64,000 nucleotides of DNA from an uncultured Clostridia bacterium. Lineage in GTDB: Bacteria; Bacillota; Clostridia; Christensenellales; Aristaeellaceae. Location of the stretch: assembly GCA_946411525.1 (NCBI GenBank), contig CAMKEI010000006.1, positions 1 through 64,000 on the forward strand, written 5' to 3'. The notes under the pieces were generated by a model. The model made no database searches. It was not told where the DNA came from and saw only the letters and a list, made by a program, of their open reading frames with translations. Made by a program: the position numbers and the translations under genes. Positions 1 to 7,656 of the stretch are shown here, in pieces (within the stretch, counting starts at the first letter, position 1; every line of letters begins with the position of its first letter).

Positions 1-265
1 GGCTTTGCCAGAAGAGCTTGTTATTGAACATGTCAATATAGTTCTTCAGGCCTACCATTTTGGCTTTTTCTATGGGCTGCCCCATCGGCCAGGAGGTAAA
101 GCTGGAATAGATGGACATTCCGAAGGGGATCACAACGAAGATCAGCATTCCGATCAGCGGAATGGCAATCAGTGCGTATCCCCAGAGCGCATCCTTCTGG
201 CGGTAGTTCAGGCCCCGCTGGCGGAGATCAGGTGCCGCCACGCGCTTACCTGCTGTCTGCTGCAT
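1..265 (-). CDS. Sugar ABC transporter permease, 3'-truncated by window edge
   Basis: Not in the ORF track because it runs off the left edge. The minus strand from an ATG at 265 encodes a basic N-terminal segment, a membrane helix (roughly residues 27-50, GYALIAIPLIGMLIF) and then the sequence SIYSSFTSWP, typical of MalF/UgpA-type inner-membrane permeases of carbohydrate ABC importers. About 88 codons are present; the permease core and EAA loop lie outside the window. It follows the substrate-binding protein gene on the same strand after a 113-base gap that holds a strong hairpin. An AAAGG-like ribosome site precedes the start. The family is clear; the substrate cannot be told. Confidence 0.88.
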   Translation of the reverse strand, partial: MQQTAGKRVAAPDLRQRGLNYRQKDALWGYALIAIPLIGMLIFVVIPFGMSIYSSFTSWPMGQPIEKAKMVGLKNYIDMFNNKLFWQS

Positions 266-325
266 ATTTTCTGCCTTTCTTTCAAATCACAGGTCGGTCC
301 GGTCAGTGAACAGCTTGAATGAAGA

Positions 326-353
326 GAAGGAGGAGGGGGATCCCTCCTCCTTC
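326..353 (-). promoter_or_regulatory. Intercistronic hairpin between binding protein and permease genes
   Basis: A perfect 12-bp inverted repeat with a 4-base loop (GAAGGAGGAGGG / CCCTCCTCCTTC). Read leftward with the operon, no U-run follows it, so it is a poor intrinsic terminator. It more likely protects the 3' end of the binding-protein message, giving more binding protein than permease, as is common for ABC importers. Confidence 0.6.
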
Positions 354-378
354 GAAAAAAGGAGTATTCCCGGGTTGA

Positions 379-1845
379 TCAGGGTTTCATGGCTTCCATA
401 TCGTCGATGGAATCCTGCAGCAGCATCTGGGCGTTATCCTGAATGGATTCGCAGTACTCACGGCAGCTCATGGGCTGTACGCCGGCATCTTTCTGCTCGT
501 AGTAACTCCACACGGAACCAACGCCGCTGATGAAGCCTTCAGAATACCAGAGGGCATTCCAGGTGGGAACGGTGGGAACGCGGTGGCCGTTCTGTCCCTG
601 CAGCATCCGCACGAATACCACACGGCTTTCCGGGAAGTAGCTGTCATCGGTCAGATATTCACCTTCCGCCATGGAAACGATGTTCGGCAGCTGTCCGCCC
701 TTCTTTGCCAGGAAGCGCTGTACGTCTTCATTGGCGCTCATCTGGTAGGCAAATTTGGCGGCCAGTTCCGGATACCTGGACTTGGCGCTTACGCAGAAAC
801 CGACGGAGTCCACGCGGCCGGCCCATTTATCCTGGCGCTCTTCGATGGGCAGATCCTTGTAGGAATCGCTGATGGGCCAGGGAGCCACGTCAAAGTCGAA
901 CCAGCTCTTGCCGGGGTTAACCGCTTCGTCGTCCTCAATAGCCTGGAAGGCGGCCACATCCCAGGTGCCGCAGGGGAAGTAGGCGCAGCGGCCGGCCAGG
1001 AATTTCAGGTAACCGGAGGTTTCGTCTGTGGAGGATCCGGATCCGCCCAGTTCAACGATTTTCATGAAACCTTCATAACCTTCAATGAACTTGTCGCTGC
1101 TGAACAGCACTTCAGTCGCGTCTTCGTTCAGGTATTCACCGCCGGCGCCCCAGATGAAAGGCGGCAGGGTGAAGTCTTCCCACAGATGGGTGCCGTAAAC
1201 CTGTTTGGAACCGGCGGTCTCGGGCAGCGTGGGATCTTCGAAGGTCAGGATCTTGCACAGGTTCGCGAATTCTGTGAAAGTGTAAACCGGCAGGTTGCCG
1301 TTCTCATCGATTTCGGGATAGAAGGGCAGGATACCGTCATCAATCGCCTTGCGGATCTCAGCGTCGCGCTTTTTGATGATCGCTTTGTTCACAGTCATGG
1401 AAACCGCGGAGAAGTCCTTGGGCAGGCCGTAGATCTTGCCTTCGCCCATGGTGTTGGTCTCGGCATCGTACTTATACAGGTTCAGGGCTTCCGGCCAGAT
1501 GGTATTCAGAGTGGAAACATCCAGCAGTTCATCCAAGGGTGCCACAGCTTCAGTCCAGACGCGTTTGCGGACGTCTGCCAGGCCGAGGTAAAAGACGTCG
1601 GGAGCGTTGCCCGCGGTCAGGGAAGCTTCCAGCTCGGGCCAGTACTGATCGCCGGATACGCGGAAGTCAACGATGCAGTTGTTCTCTTCCTCGAACTGTT
1701 TGATCACTTCTTCGTACATGGCCTTTTCATGTTCCTGGGCGAAGGTGTTCACAACGATGGTGGGTTTGTCGTCTGCCACCGCGATCACCGTCCACAGGGC
1801 GGACAGCATGCATACGGTCAGCAGCACAGCCAGCAGTTTCTTCAT
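379..1845 (-). CDS. Extracellular sugar-binding protein of ABC transporter (family 1)
   Basis: The 488-residue protein opens with a signal peptide (MKKLLAVLLTVCMLSALW...) ending near AVA-DD. No canonical lipobox is visible, because the only early Cys sits inside the hydrophobic core, so release or another anchor is possible. The mature part begins with a PTIVVNTFAQEHEKAMYEEV strand-helix typical of family 1 solute-binding proteins and has their usual length. It would bind a sugar or oligosaccharide outside the cell and deliver it to the adjacent permease. AGGAGG lies just before the ATG. The gene is divergent from a LacI regulator, with operator-like palindromes between them. No ATPase gene is in the window; many such systems share MsmK. 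Confidence 0.92.
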   Translation of the reverse strand: MKKLLAVLLTVCMLSALWTVIAVADDKPTIVVNTFAQEHEKAMYEEVIKQFEEENNCIVDFRVSGDQYWPELEASLTAGNAPDVFYLGLADVRKRVWTEAVAPLDELLDVSTLNTIWPEALNLYKYDAETNTMGEGKIYGLPKDFSAVSMTVNKAIIKKRDAEIRKAIDDGILPFYPEIDENGNLPVYTFTEFANLCKILTFEDPTLPETAGSKQVYGTHLWEDFTLPPFIWGAGGEYLNEDATEVLFSSDKFIEGYEGFMKIVELGGSGSSTDETSGYLKFLAGRCAYFPCGTWDVAAFQAIEDDEAVNPGKSWFDFDVAPWPISDSYKDLPIEERQDKWAGRVDSVGFCVSAKSRYPELAAKFAYQMSANEDVQRFLAKKGGQLPNIVSMAEGEYLTDDSYFPESRVVFVRMLQGQNGHRVPTVPTWNALWYSEGFISGVGSVWSYYEQKDAGVQPMSCREYCESIQDNAQMLLQDSIDDMEAMKP

Positions 1846-1903
1846 GGTTTGGTTCCTCCTTTTTATTCTGAAGAGCGTTGGTCGCTCAACATTCCGCTGG
1901 TTA

Positions 1904-1917
1904 CATTAACGTTAATG
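1904..1917. promoter_or_regulatory. LacI-type operator palindrome O1
   Basis: CATTAACGTTAATG is a perfect 14-bp palindrome with the central CG typical of LacI-family operators. It lies in the 5' untranslated region of the binding-protein gene, so a bound repressor would block elongation. Confidence 0.7.
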
Positions 1918-1959
1918 CTTACGGGGAAAAGAAAACTTGATGATGTCTTATCTGGTAAG

Positions 1960-1985
1960 GATTAACGTTATCATTATCGTTAATG
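1960..1985. promoter_or_regulatory. Two overlapping LacI-type operators O2/O3
   Basis: GATTAACGTTATCA is followed immediately by CATTATCGTTAATG. Each half resembles O1. They lie just downstream of the predicted leftward transcription start, a good position for repression of the ABC operon. Confidence 0.65.
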
Positions 1986-1999
1986 TTCCGTTCGATTGC

Positions 2000-2029
2000 A
2001 TTGTATCATCCGACTGATACATCTGTCAA
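2000..2029 (-). promoter_or_regulatory. SigmaA-type promoter of the ABC transporter operon
   Basis: On the minus strand TTGACA (2024-2029) and TACAAT (2000-2005) are separated by 18 bp. Initiation would fall near 1993, just before the tandem operators. Confidence 0.7.
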
Positions 2030-2107
2030 CCCCTGTTTTCAGTTTTTTTTTATTTTTTTACCATCCGGTTCCGGCGCTCCCCGCCTCTGTTTTTTTCCGG
2101 TTCTGCG

Positions 2108-2137
2108 TTGACATTTCTTCTGCCGGCATGATAGGAT
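2108..2137 (+). promoter_or_regulatory. Promoter of the LacI-family regulator gene
   Basis: TTGACA (2108-2113) is followed after 18 bp by TAGGAT (2132-2137). The operator at 2145-2158 would then cover the start of transcription, so the regulator probably represses itself. Confidence 0.55.
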
Positions 2138-2144
2138 AATTTAA

Positions 2145-2158
2145 CATGAACGTTAATG
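2145..2158. promoter_or_regulatory. LacI-type operator palindrome O4, autoregulatory
   Basis: CATGAACGTTAATG is a near-perfect copy of the operator upstream of the ABC operon. It lies between the regulator's -10 region and its GGAGG ribosome site. Confidence 0.65.
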
Positions 2159-2171
2159 GAGGTCGATCGCC

Positions 2172-3161
2172 ATGACAAGGCAGAAAGGCCGTATAACCCT
2201 TTCCGATATTGCTGCCGCTACTGGTTTTACAGTCAATACGGTTTCACGGGCATTGAAAAACAAAGATGATATCTCACGGGAAACCTGTGAGCTTATTCAG
2301 AATAAAGCCAAGGAAATGGGCTATGTCCGCAATTATCTGGCCAGTTCCCTCCGTTCCGGCAGAACCAGGACCCTTGCCATGATTGCGGGCTCCATGATCA
2401 ACCCCTTCTATGCCATCCTGGCCGACCTGATCCAGCAGGAGGCCGCCCGCCTTGGGTACAGCCTGTTTATCCTCTGTTCCCGGGATAATCCCGACGCAGA
2501 GCTGCAGGCAGTGGAAATGGCCCTTTCCCGCCAGGTGGACGGCGTGCTCATTACCCCCTGCTCCTTTGATTCCCCTGCGCTTTCCACGCTTCGCAATTCA
2601 AAGGTTCCCTTTGTTCTGCTCAGCCGCTACCAGGAGAATACAGCGGATGACTGTGTTTACTGCAATGACGGGGAAGGCGGTTATCTGGCCGGAAAATATC
2701 TGCTGGACTCCGGTCACAGAAAACTGGCTATGCTGTCCTACCGCCAGGTGGTTTTTTCCTCAAAAGAACGTTTTTCTGGTTTCCGCCGTGCCTGTGCAGA
2801 AGCGGGTATCCCGGAGCAGGATGTCTTTTATGCCTGCCCCGAAGATCCTGCCGCTGTCCTTCCCCAGCTTCAGGCATGGCTGTCCATGGGTGTCACCGGT
2901 CTGTTCTCCTTCTGTGATGTGGAAGCATGGAACACCATCACGCTGCTGGACAGCGCCGGTATCCGTGTGCCCGGCGATCTGACGGTTGTCGGCTTTGACA
3001 ATATCCTTGGATATGTCCAGTTCCCCAAACCTATTCCTTCCGTTGACTGCCATCTGCAGGAGGAAGCCTGCGCGGCGATCGATCTGATCCGTAAGCGGAT
3101 TCATGATCCCTCGCTCCCACCGCAGCAGCTCCGGCTGCCGGTATCATTCATCCAGCGCTGA
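2172..3161 (+). CDS. LacI family transcriptional regulator
   Basis: The 329-residue protein has an N-terminal LacI helix-turn-helix and hinge (ITLSDIAAATGFTVNTVSRA, residues about 7-26) followed by a periplasmic-binding-protein-like effector domain (DGVLITPCSFDS, SGHRKLAMLS, LTVVGFDNI). The length is normal for the family. Four related palindromes lie in the divergent region shared with the sugar-binding-protein gene, so it most likely represses the ABC importer until the sugar is present, and also represses itself. The ligand is unknown. GGAGG is placed well before the ATG at 2172. Confidence 0.93.
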   Translation: MTRQKGRITLSDIAAATGFTVNTVSRALKNKDDISRETCELIQNKAKEMGYVRNYLASSLRSGRTRTLAMIAGSMINPFYAILADLIQQEAARLGYSLFILCSRDNPDAELQAVEMALSRQVDGVLITPCSFDSPALSTLRNSKVPFVLLSRYQENTADDCVYCNDGEGGYLAGKYLLDSGHRKLAMLSYRQVVFSSKERFSGFRRACAEAGIPEQDVFYACPEDPAAVLPQLQAWLSMGVTGLFSFCDVEAWNTITLLDSAGIRVPGDLTVVGFDNILGYVQFPKPIPSVDCHLQEEACAAIDLIRKRIHDPSLPPQQLRLPVSFIQR

Positions 3162-3194
3162 ACTTTTTCAGATCATAAACTTCTCTTCGCCCTC

Positions 3195-3229
3195 TTGACT
3201 TTTTTAAAAAAGCACAATATTATTGTGCT
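3195..3229 (+). promoter_or_regulatory. Promoter overlapped by a 19-bp perfect palindrome
   Basis: TTGACT (3195-3200), 17 bp, then TATTAT (3218-3223). The -10 lies inside AGCACAATATTATTGTGCT (3211-3229), two 9-base arms around one central base. A protein bound there would occlude RNA polymerase. The downstream product carries its own helix-turn-helix, so autoregulation is the simplest reading. Confidence 0.6.
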
Positions 3230-3292
3230 ATAAGACGACAAATGTGTGTATTGCATATATTTATTGTGTTTTTATGTGAGAGGAGAGAAGTA

Positions 3293-5287
3293 ATGGAACA
3301 GGTTGCAAGAGAATACACTGACTGGGCGGAGGAGGAGCTGTCCGCCGGGGAAGACCCGGTATCGGAGCTGCTTCACATGCGAACGGATGAAGCCCGCAGT
3401 CCCGCGCAGACCTGGCTGATGCCTGTGGTGGAAGATATGGACCGCTGCATCCGGAACCGCTTTTTCCCCCGCATCCTGCAGGAGATGAACGCCCGCCTGG
3501 CAGGCGGGGAGCTGAGCCTGCTGCTCGGCCGGGCCGTGGTTTCGGAACGGCTTTATCCCCGGGACCTGGAGGTCGGGAACGTTTCCTGCTGGCGCCTGAA
3601 CCGGACCGATTTCCTGGCCGACGTCAACATAACCGTCTCCCTCGCGGTCTCGGATGCCGGGCGGGACGTGCCCGGCCGTTTCGGTTTCTGCCTGAGCCTG
3701 TGGTTCTGCACGGAAGAAGAGTTCAGCTTTGATGTGCAGGAACTGCGCCTTGCGGAAAACAGGCCGGACCGCAGCTTCTGGAGGCTCGACCGCTTCCTGG
3801 TTCCGATCCTCCGGGAGGACGAAATCGAAACCGGCGCGGAACGCCTCTGGGAAGACCTCTGTCCGGATATGAAAGACCCGAAGGAGCGCAGCGCCCTGCA
3901 GCTGGCGGAAAAGCTCGGGCTGAAGGTCTGCGAAATGCGCCTTCACTGCCAGAACCACACCCGCAGCCTCCTCTTTTTCCGGGAGGGCAGCGTCCTCACC
4001 CAGGCGGAAACGCGCTCCGGGGATGCGGATTTCCCCCTTCCTGTTTCCCGCTCGGTCCCGGCGAACACCATCGTGCTGAATACCGCCGTCCGGTCTGAAT
4101 GCCGGGATCTGGACATCCTCCACGAATGTATCCACTATGAGTGGCATCTCCTTTTCTACCGGCTCCAGAAGCTAATGAGCACCAATCAGCAGGAGATCCG
4201 CTATACCGCCGTGCGAAACACCGTCGGCCGGCCGAACGCCGATCCGCTCCGCTTTATGGAGCATCAGGCATGCAGCGGCAGCATCGCGCTGCTTCTGCCC
4301 CAGAATCTCATCCGGTTCCGCGCGTGGAATCTGTTCCAGGAGGCGGACACATATCCCTCCGTCAACGGCTATCTGAATCATCCGGGCTTCCGCTGGGACC
4401 GGGTGATCCGCCGCATGTCGGACGAATTTGCCGTTCCCCGCACTACGCTGCGCCGCCGGCTTGTGCAGCTGGGGCACCCCGCCGCGAAAGGCGCCGTCAA
4501 CTACGTTGACGGCAGGTACATTACGCCTTTCGCTTTTTCCGGGGAACATCCGTCCCAGGGGCAGTCCACCCTCGTCATCAGCCGCAGGTCGATGACTGAC
4601 CTGTATCACCGCAGCAGCGAGTTCCGCCAGCTTATGAGCCGCGGGGACTTTGTCTGGGCGGACGGGCATATCTGCCTGAATGATTCCCAGTTTGTCCGGC
4701 CCACGGATGACGGCGCCCGGCTGACCCCCTGGGCAAACGCGCACACGGACGCCTGCTGTCTCCGGTTTGAAAAAGTCTGGCTGCAGGAGAACGAGGAAAC
4801 CTTCTGGCTTTTCGGCACGCTGAACAGCAGTGAGGAGTACGTCCGGGAATACGACCGTTTCCTGGACCGCCGGCTCAGCCTGACCTCCCGGGAGCGGCTG
4901 AACCGGCGCAACCGGCTGATGGCATCCATGCCGACCGCTTTTTCTGACGCGCTGGTCTATCTGATGGAGAGCCGGGACGAAGGCCGGGTCACCGTGGAAG
5001 AGCTCGCCGCCCTTGCCCACATCTCGGAAAGAACCGTTTCCCGGTACCGGAACGCCGGTCAGACCTCCTACAATCCGGACGTGGTCGTCGCCGTCTGCAT
5101 CGCCCTTCACCTGCCGCCCTGGCTCTCCCGCCTGATGCTGGACAAGGCCGGTTTCTCAGTCAAGAGCTACGGTCCCCGCGGCTATTACGGCGAGATTCTG
5201 GACTGCTGCTTCATGGACACCATTCCCGAAGTGCAGGACTATCTCCGTTCCGCAGGCTATCCGGAGCTCCGCCTGCAGGAGTCATGA
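3293..5287 (+). CDS. Large ImmA/IrrE-like metallopeptidase with C-terminal helix-turn-helix
   Basis: The ORF is open from 3242, but GAGGAG precedes the ATG at 3293, giving 664 residues. A HECIH zinc motif (HExxH) is at about residues 277-281, as in ImmA/IrrE peptidases that cleave repressors. The first 270 residues match nothing I recognise. Near residues 570-600 a helix-turn-helix (VEELAALAHISERTVSRYR) closes the protein, so peptidase and DNA binding sit on one chain, the reverse of the usual small XRE-ImmA order. The gene stands alone with its own promoter and palindrome. It may be a stress-responsive regulator; target and trigger are unknown. Confidence 0.7.
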   Translation: MEQVAREYTDWAEEELSAGEDPVSELLHMRTDEARSPAQTWLMPVVEDMDRCIRNRFFPRILQEMNARLAGGELSLLLGRAVVSERLYPRDLEVGNVSCWRLNRTDFLADVNITVSLAVSDAGRDVPGRFGFCLSLWFCTEEEFSFDVQELRLAENRPDRSFWRLDRFLVPILREDEIETGAERLWEDLCPDMKDPKERSALQLAEKLGLKVCEMRLHCQNHTRSLLFFREGSVLTQAETRSGDADFPLPVSRSVPANTIVLNTAVRSECRDLDILHECIHYEWHLLFYRLQKLMSTNQQEIRYTAVRNTVGRPNADPLRFMEHQACSGSIALLLPQNLIRFRAWNLFQEADTYPSVNGYLNHPGFRWDRVIRRMSDEFAVPRTTLRRRLVQLGHPAAKGAVNYVDGRYITPFAFSGEHPSQGQSTLVISRRSMTDLYHRSSEFRQLMSRGDFVWADGHICLNDSQFVRPTDDGARLTPWANAHTDACCLRFEKVWLQENEETFWLFGTLNSSEEYVREYDRFLDRRLSLTSRERLNRRNRLMASMPTAFSDALVYLMESRDEGRVTVEELAALAHISERTVSRYRNAGQTSYNPDVVVAVCIALHLPPWLSRLMLDKAGFSVKSYGPRGYYGEILDCCFMDTIPEVQDYLRSAGYPELRLQES

Positions 5288-5385
5288 GATCAGTTCATGA
5301 TAATTTATGTTTTCTCCGGAACTTTTCTGAAAGATGAACGTCATATATAATGGAATCCCAAAGAAATGATAAAGGAGAAATCATT

Positions 5386-6090
5386 ATGCGCAGGATTATC
5401 GCACTGTTTCTGATTCTTTCGTTGTCCCTGGGACTGGCTTCCGCCCTGGCGGAGCAGACCGTCATCGTATCCGGCACCGGCGAAACCCTGGTGACCGCCG
5501 ACACCGCCGTCGTCTCCGTCGGCGTGAACGTCCGGAAATCCGACGCCCTGAAAGCCCAGTCCGGCGCGAATGAGGTCATCGCCTCCATCCGTGCCGCGCT
5601 GACAGGCGCCGGCTTCAGCGAGGAGGATATCAGCACCGGCTATATCAACCTCTACGCCGTCTATGACTACAGCAGGGATGTTGAGGAGATTGTGGCGTAC
5701 AACGCCTCTTCCACCCTTGCCGTCAAGGTCACGGACATGAGCCGTGTGGGCGAAGTGATCGACCTGGCGTTCGGCGCCGGGGCGAACACGCTGGACGGTG
5801 TCTCCTTCTCCGTATCCGACGATACCGCCGCCCGGGCCGAATCCCTGAAAGCCGCCGTCGCGAACGCGAAGGACAAGGCCGCGATCCTCGCGGAGGCCGC
5901 GGGCCTGGGCAGGATCGAGATCGCCTCCATCCAGGAGGGAAACGTCTACAGCTTTGACAGCGGGGTGAACAATTTCTCCCGCAAGTCCTTCGGCAACGTG
6001 GAAGAGGCGGAAATGGACGTCGCCACTGTCGTCCGCGCAGCAAAAATCTGCGTCTCCGCCACGGTAACGGTCACGTTTGTCGTGAAATAA
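5386..6090 (+). CDS. SIMPL domain (DUF541) secreted protein
   Basis: The track starts at 5350, but AAAGGAG lies 8 bases before the ATG at 5386, where a classic signal peptide begins (MRRIIALFLILSLSLGLASALA). The 234-residue product carries the DUF541 pattern: VSGTGETLVTADTAVVSVGV at the mature N-terminus, a central ISTGYINLYAVYDYS and a C-terminal A-rich region. SIMPL proteins such as BP26 form ring-like oligomers at the cell surface; their role is poorly defined. TATAAT at 5346-5351 may be its -10 box. A bidirectional terminator follows. Confidence 0.85.
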   Translation: MRRIIALFLILSLSLGLASALAEQTVIVSGTGETLVTADTAVVSVGVNVRKSDALKAQSGANEVIASIRAALTGAGFSEEDISTGYINLYAVYDYSRDVEEIVAYNASSTLAVKVTDMSRVGEVIDLAFGAGANTLDGVSFSVSDDTAARAESLKAAVANAKDKAAILAEAAGLGRIEIASIQEGNVYSFDSGVNNFSRKSFGNVEEAEMDVATVVRAAKICVSATVTVTFVVK

Positions 6091-6107
6091 CCGTTATATG
6101 AAAAACA

Positions 6108-6134
6108 GCCGCCGTCCGATGGACGGCGGCCTTT
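6108..6134. terminator. Bidirectional intrinsic terminator
   Basis: GCCGCCGTCC-GAT-GGACGGCGGC has a perfect 10-bp stem, with CTTTTC on the right and AAAAAC on the left (a U-run when read leftward). It serves the convergent SIMPL and cystatin-like genes. Confidence 0.85.
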
Positions 6135-6154
6135 TCATGTTCAGGGAGAAGGCG

Positions 6155-6526
6155 TTATCCCTGTTCCGGCACGGCGAACTGGCCGGCCTGCAGCTCAAAG
6201 ATATTGGTGATCCGGGCATTTCCCTGCAGATCCGCGTAGATATACACCAGCGCCCAGGCGGGAACGGCGTCCGGCACAACTGCCGTAATCTGGCAGAGGA
6301 TGCAGTAATTGGTCCCGGCGACCAGCTGGGTAGCCAGCAGGGCGACCGGTGTGTAATTCGCGCCGACCAGACCGTCCATGGCCTTGTCAAAGGCCGCCTG
6401 CGCTTCCGCGGGCAGGGCGGCGGCTTCCGCGGGTACGGTCTCCCAGCCTCCGACCATCTCAGCAGACACAGGGAGCGCCAGGATCAGCAGACAGATTGCT
6501 GTCAAAAGAGCGATTGCTTTCTTCAT
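6155..6526 (-). CDS. Secreted cystatin-like protein
   Basis: AGGAGG precedes the ATG at 6526, giving 123 residues; the longer track ORF is not supported. A signal peptide (MKKAIALLTAICLLILALPVSA) is followed by a ~100-residue domain with cystatin hallmarks in the right order: an early GG, a central QLVAGTNY matching the QxVxG cysteine-protease-binding loop, and a later P-W hairpin (VPAWALVYIYADL). Cystatins block papain-like proteases. Here it could inhibit host, protozoal or bacterial proteases, or be a fold relative without that activity. Upstream lies a copy of the CTGCCA/GCGTAT element also found before three genes at 43-44 kb. Confidence 0.72.
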   Translation of the reverse strand: MKKAIALLTAICLLILALPVSAEMVGGWETVPAEAAALPAEAQAAFDKAMDGLVGANYTPVALLATQLVAGTNYCILCQITAVVPDAVPAWALVYIYADLQGNARITNIFELQAGQFAVPEQG

Positions 6527-6900
6527 GATCAAAACCTCCTTACTCTTGGCGGGAATATCCTTCCCGCACCTGTTGATACGCAGCGGCGGCGTGGCTGGCA
6601 GTTCCGCTTCAGGATCCATTCCACTGCCTTATACTTAACGTTTTTCATGGCCGCCTGATTCCGGAAAGCACACGACGCGCTCTGTCTTCCTTCTGCTTTC
6701 CCTGAACCATAAGGCTTCACGGTCTCCCCGCAGTCCGGCCCGCCCGTTTCCATTTTTTCGCGCATCGGGCGGAAACGCCGGCCCGCAGGCGTTTTCCGTA
6801 TTTCCCCGTTCTCCTGACAGTTCCTGAAAAAGGACGTGCTGCGTCAGGGTGTTTTTCTCTTTTCCGCTGTATGGTCTTTACAGCAAAGGAGGAGAACAGA
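6527..6900. other. Non-coding gap with two hairpins
   Basis: I see no credible gene in these 374 bases. Besides the promoter-like element at 6566-6601 it contains an imperfect hairpin near 6770-6797 (GGAAACGCC / GGCGTTTTCC) and a longer one at 6813-6848 (CCTGAC / GTCAGG) followed by GTGTTTTTC. Both resemble rightward terminators although no rightward gene precedes them. A lost gene or a small transcript is possible. Confidence 0.4.
6566..6601 (-). promoter_or_regulatory. ECF-like promoter element, copy 4 (before cystatin-like gene)
   Basis: On the minus strand CTGCCA, 14 bases, then GCGTATCAACAGGTGC. The same blocks with a 15-base spacer occur at 43152, 43710 and 44097. The layout fits a -35/-10 pair for an alternative sigma factor, about 50 bases before the start codon. 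Confidence 0.6.
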
Positions 6901-7152
6901 ATGTATCGGAAAGATTATCACCGGAACCGTCCCGAACTGAATGACAGCGGCTGCATACGCCTGATAGAAGCCATCGTCCGGCGGGCGGCGGAAGACTATC
7001 TCCGCGCCCGGCAGCGCCTGCCGGGCCGAAAAGCCGCGGCGCGGGTCAGGGAAACAACAGCGTTCTTCCGCTCGGATTACTTCCGCCGCCTGACCGGGGT
7101 GCAGGGAGATATACTCCTCCGGAAAATCCGGGAGGAGGCGAAAAAAAAATGA
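6901..7152 (+). CDS. Small basic protein of a phage-like regulatory pair
   Basis: AAAGGAGG supports the ATG at 6901, giving 83 residues. The product is very basic and Arg-rich, without signal peptide or membrane segment; its middle looks helical. It overlaps the next gene by four bases (ATGA), which implies translational coupling. Similar small ORFs often precede sigma-region-4-like activators in Firmicutes prophages and conjugative elements, but no other phage gene is nearby. The function is not recognisable. Confidence 0.6.
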   Translation: MYRKDYHRNRPELNDSGCIRLIEAIVRRAAEDYLRARQRLPGRKAAARVRETTAFFRSDYFRRLTGVQGDILLRKIREEAKKK

Positions 7153-7574
7153 CTTCACGGGAATACCTTGAACGGCCCGAAACGCTGCGGCTGGAAATCC
7201 GCCGGAAACAGCTGCGGGTAGAAACCCTGCGCCGTCTCTCCACGCGCTTCTCCGCCCGGCTCGGCGACGCGCGGGTCCTGGTTTCCCCGGATCCGTCCAG
7301 GATGCAGGCCTTCCTGGCCGAAGCCGTGGATGAGGAGCGGGAAATCCGCCGGCTGGAAGAAGCGCGGAATCAGGCGGTAGCCGATACCGCCCTGCTCATT
7401 TCCGGCCTGCCGGATGAACAGATGGTCCGGATCATGGAACTGCGCTATCTGGACAGATATACCTGGGAGGAAATCACGGACCGGATGGGCTGCTGCGCCA
7501 GCCGGATCTACCGGCTTCACCGGCAGGCCCTGGAGCTGCTCACGCCTCCCCCGGATGTCCCGGATCCGGCTTGA
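7149..7574 (+). CDS. Sigma-70 region 4-like regulator (DUF1492/ArpU type)
   Basis: The 141-residue protein has a helical N-terminal half rich in Arg and Glu and a C-terminal segment (IMELRYLDRYTWEEITDRMG, then SRIYRLHRQALELL) that matches the region-4 helix-turn-helix of DUF1492/ArpU/RinA-like late-gene activators of phages and mobile elements. The start overlaps the preceding stop and GGAGG lies upstream. With its small partner it looks like an orphan remnant of a mobile element or a domesticated regulator; no attachment site or integrase is visible. Confidence 0.65.
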   Translation: MTSREYLERPETLRLEIRRKQLRVETLRRLSTRFSARLGDARVLVSPDPSRMQAFLAEAVDEEREIRRLEEARNQAVADTALLISGLPDEQMVRIMELRYLDRYTWEEITDRMGCCASRIYRLHRQALELLTPPPDVPDPA

Positions 7575-7656
7575 AAAAACAGGTGGATTCTTTTGCGAAA
7601 TCAGGTATAATGATCTCAGCAGACAGCAAACAGAAAAGAAAAGGGAGGTTCCGCTT

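Noticed and set aside
583-1965. 460-residue plus-strand ORF antisense to the sugar-binding protein
   Set aside because: No ribosome site or recognisable domain; the minus-strand gene has a signal peptide, family motifs and AGGAGG. Long shadows are expected in this GC-rich DNA.
3229-3234. TATAAG as -10 box for the ImmA-like gene
   Set aside because: It lies 28 bp from TTGACT; TATTAT at 3218 has the proper 17-bp spacing.
6529-6765. 78-residue minus ORF upstream of the cystatin-like gene
   Set aside because: No ribosome site, no domain, and it runs through the conserved promoter-like element.
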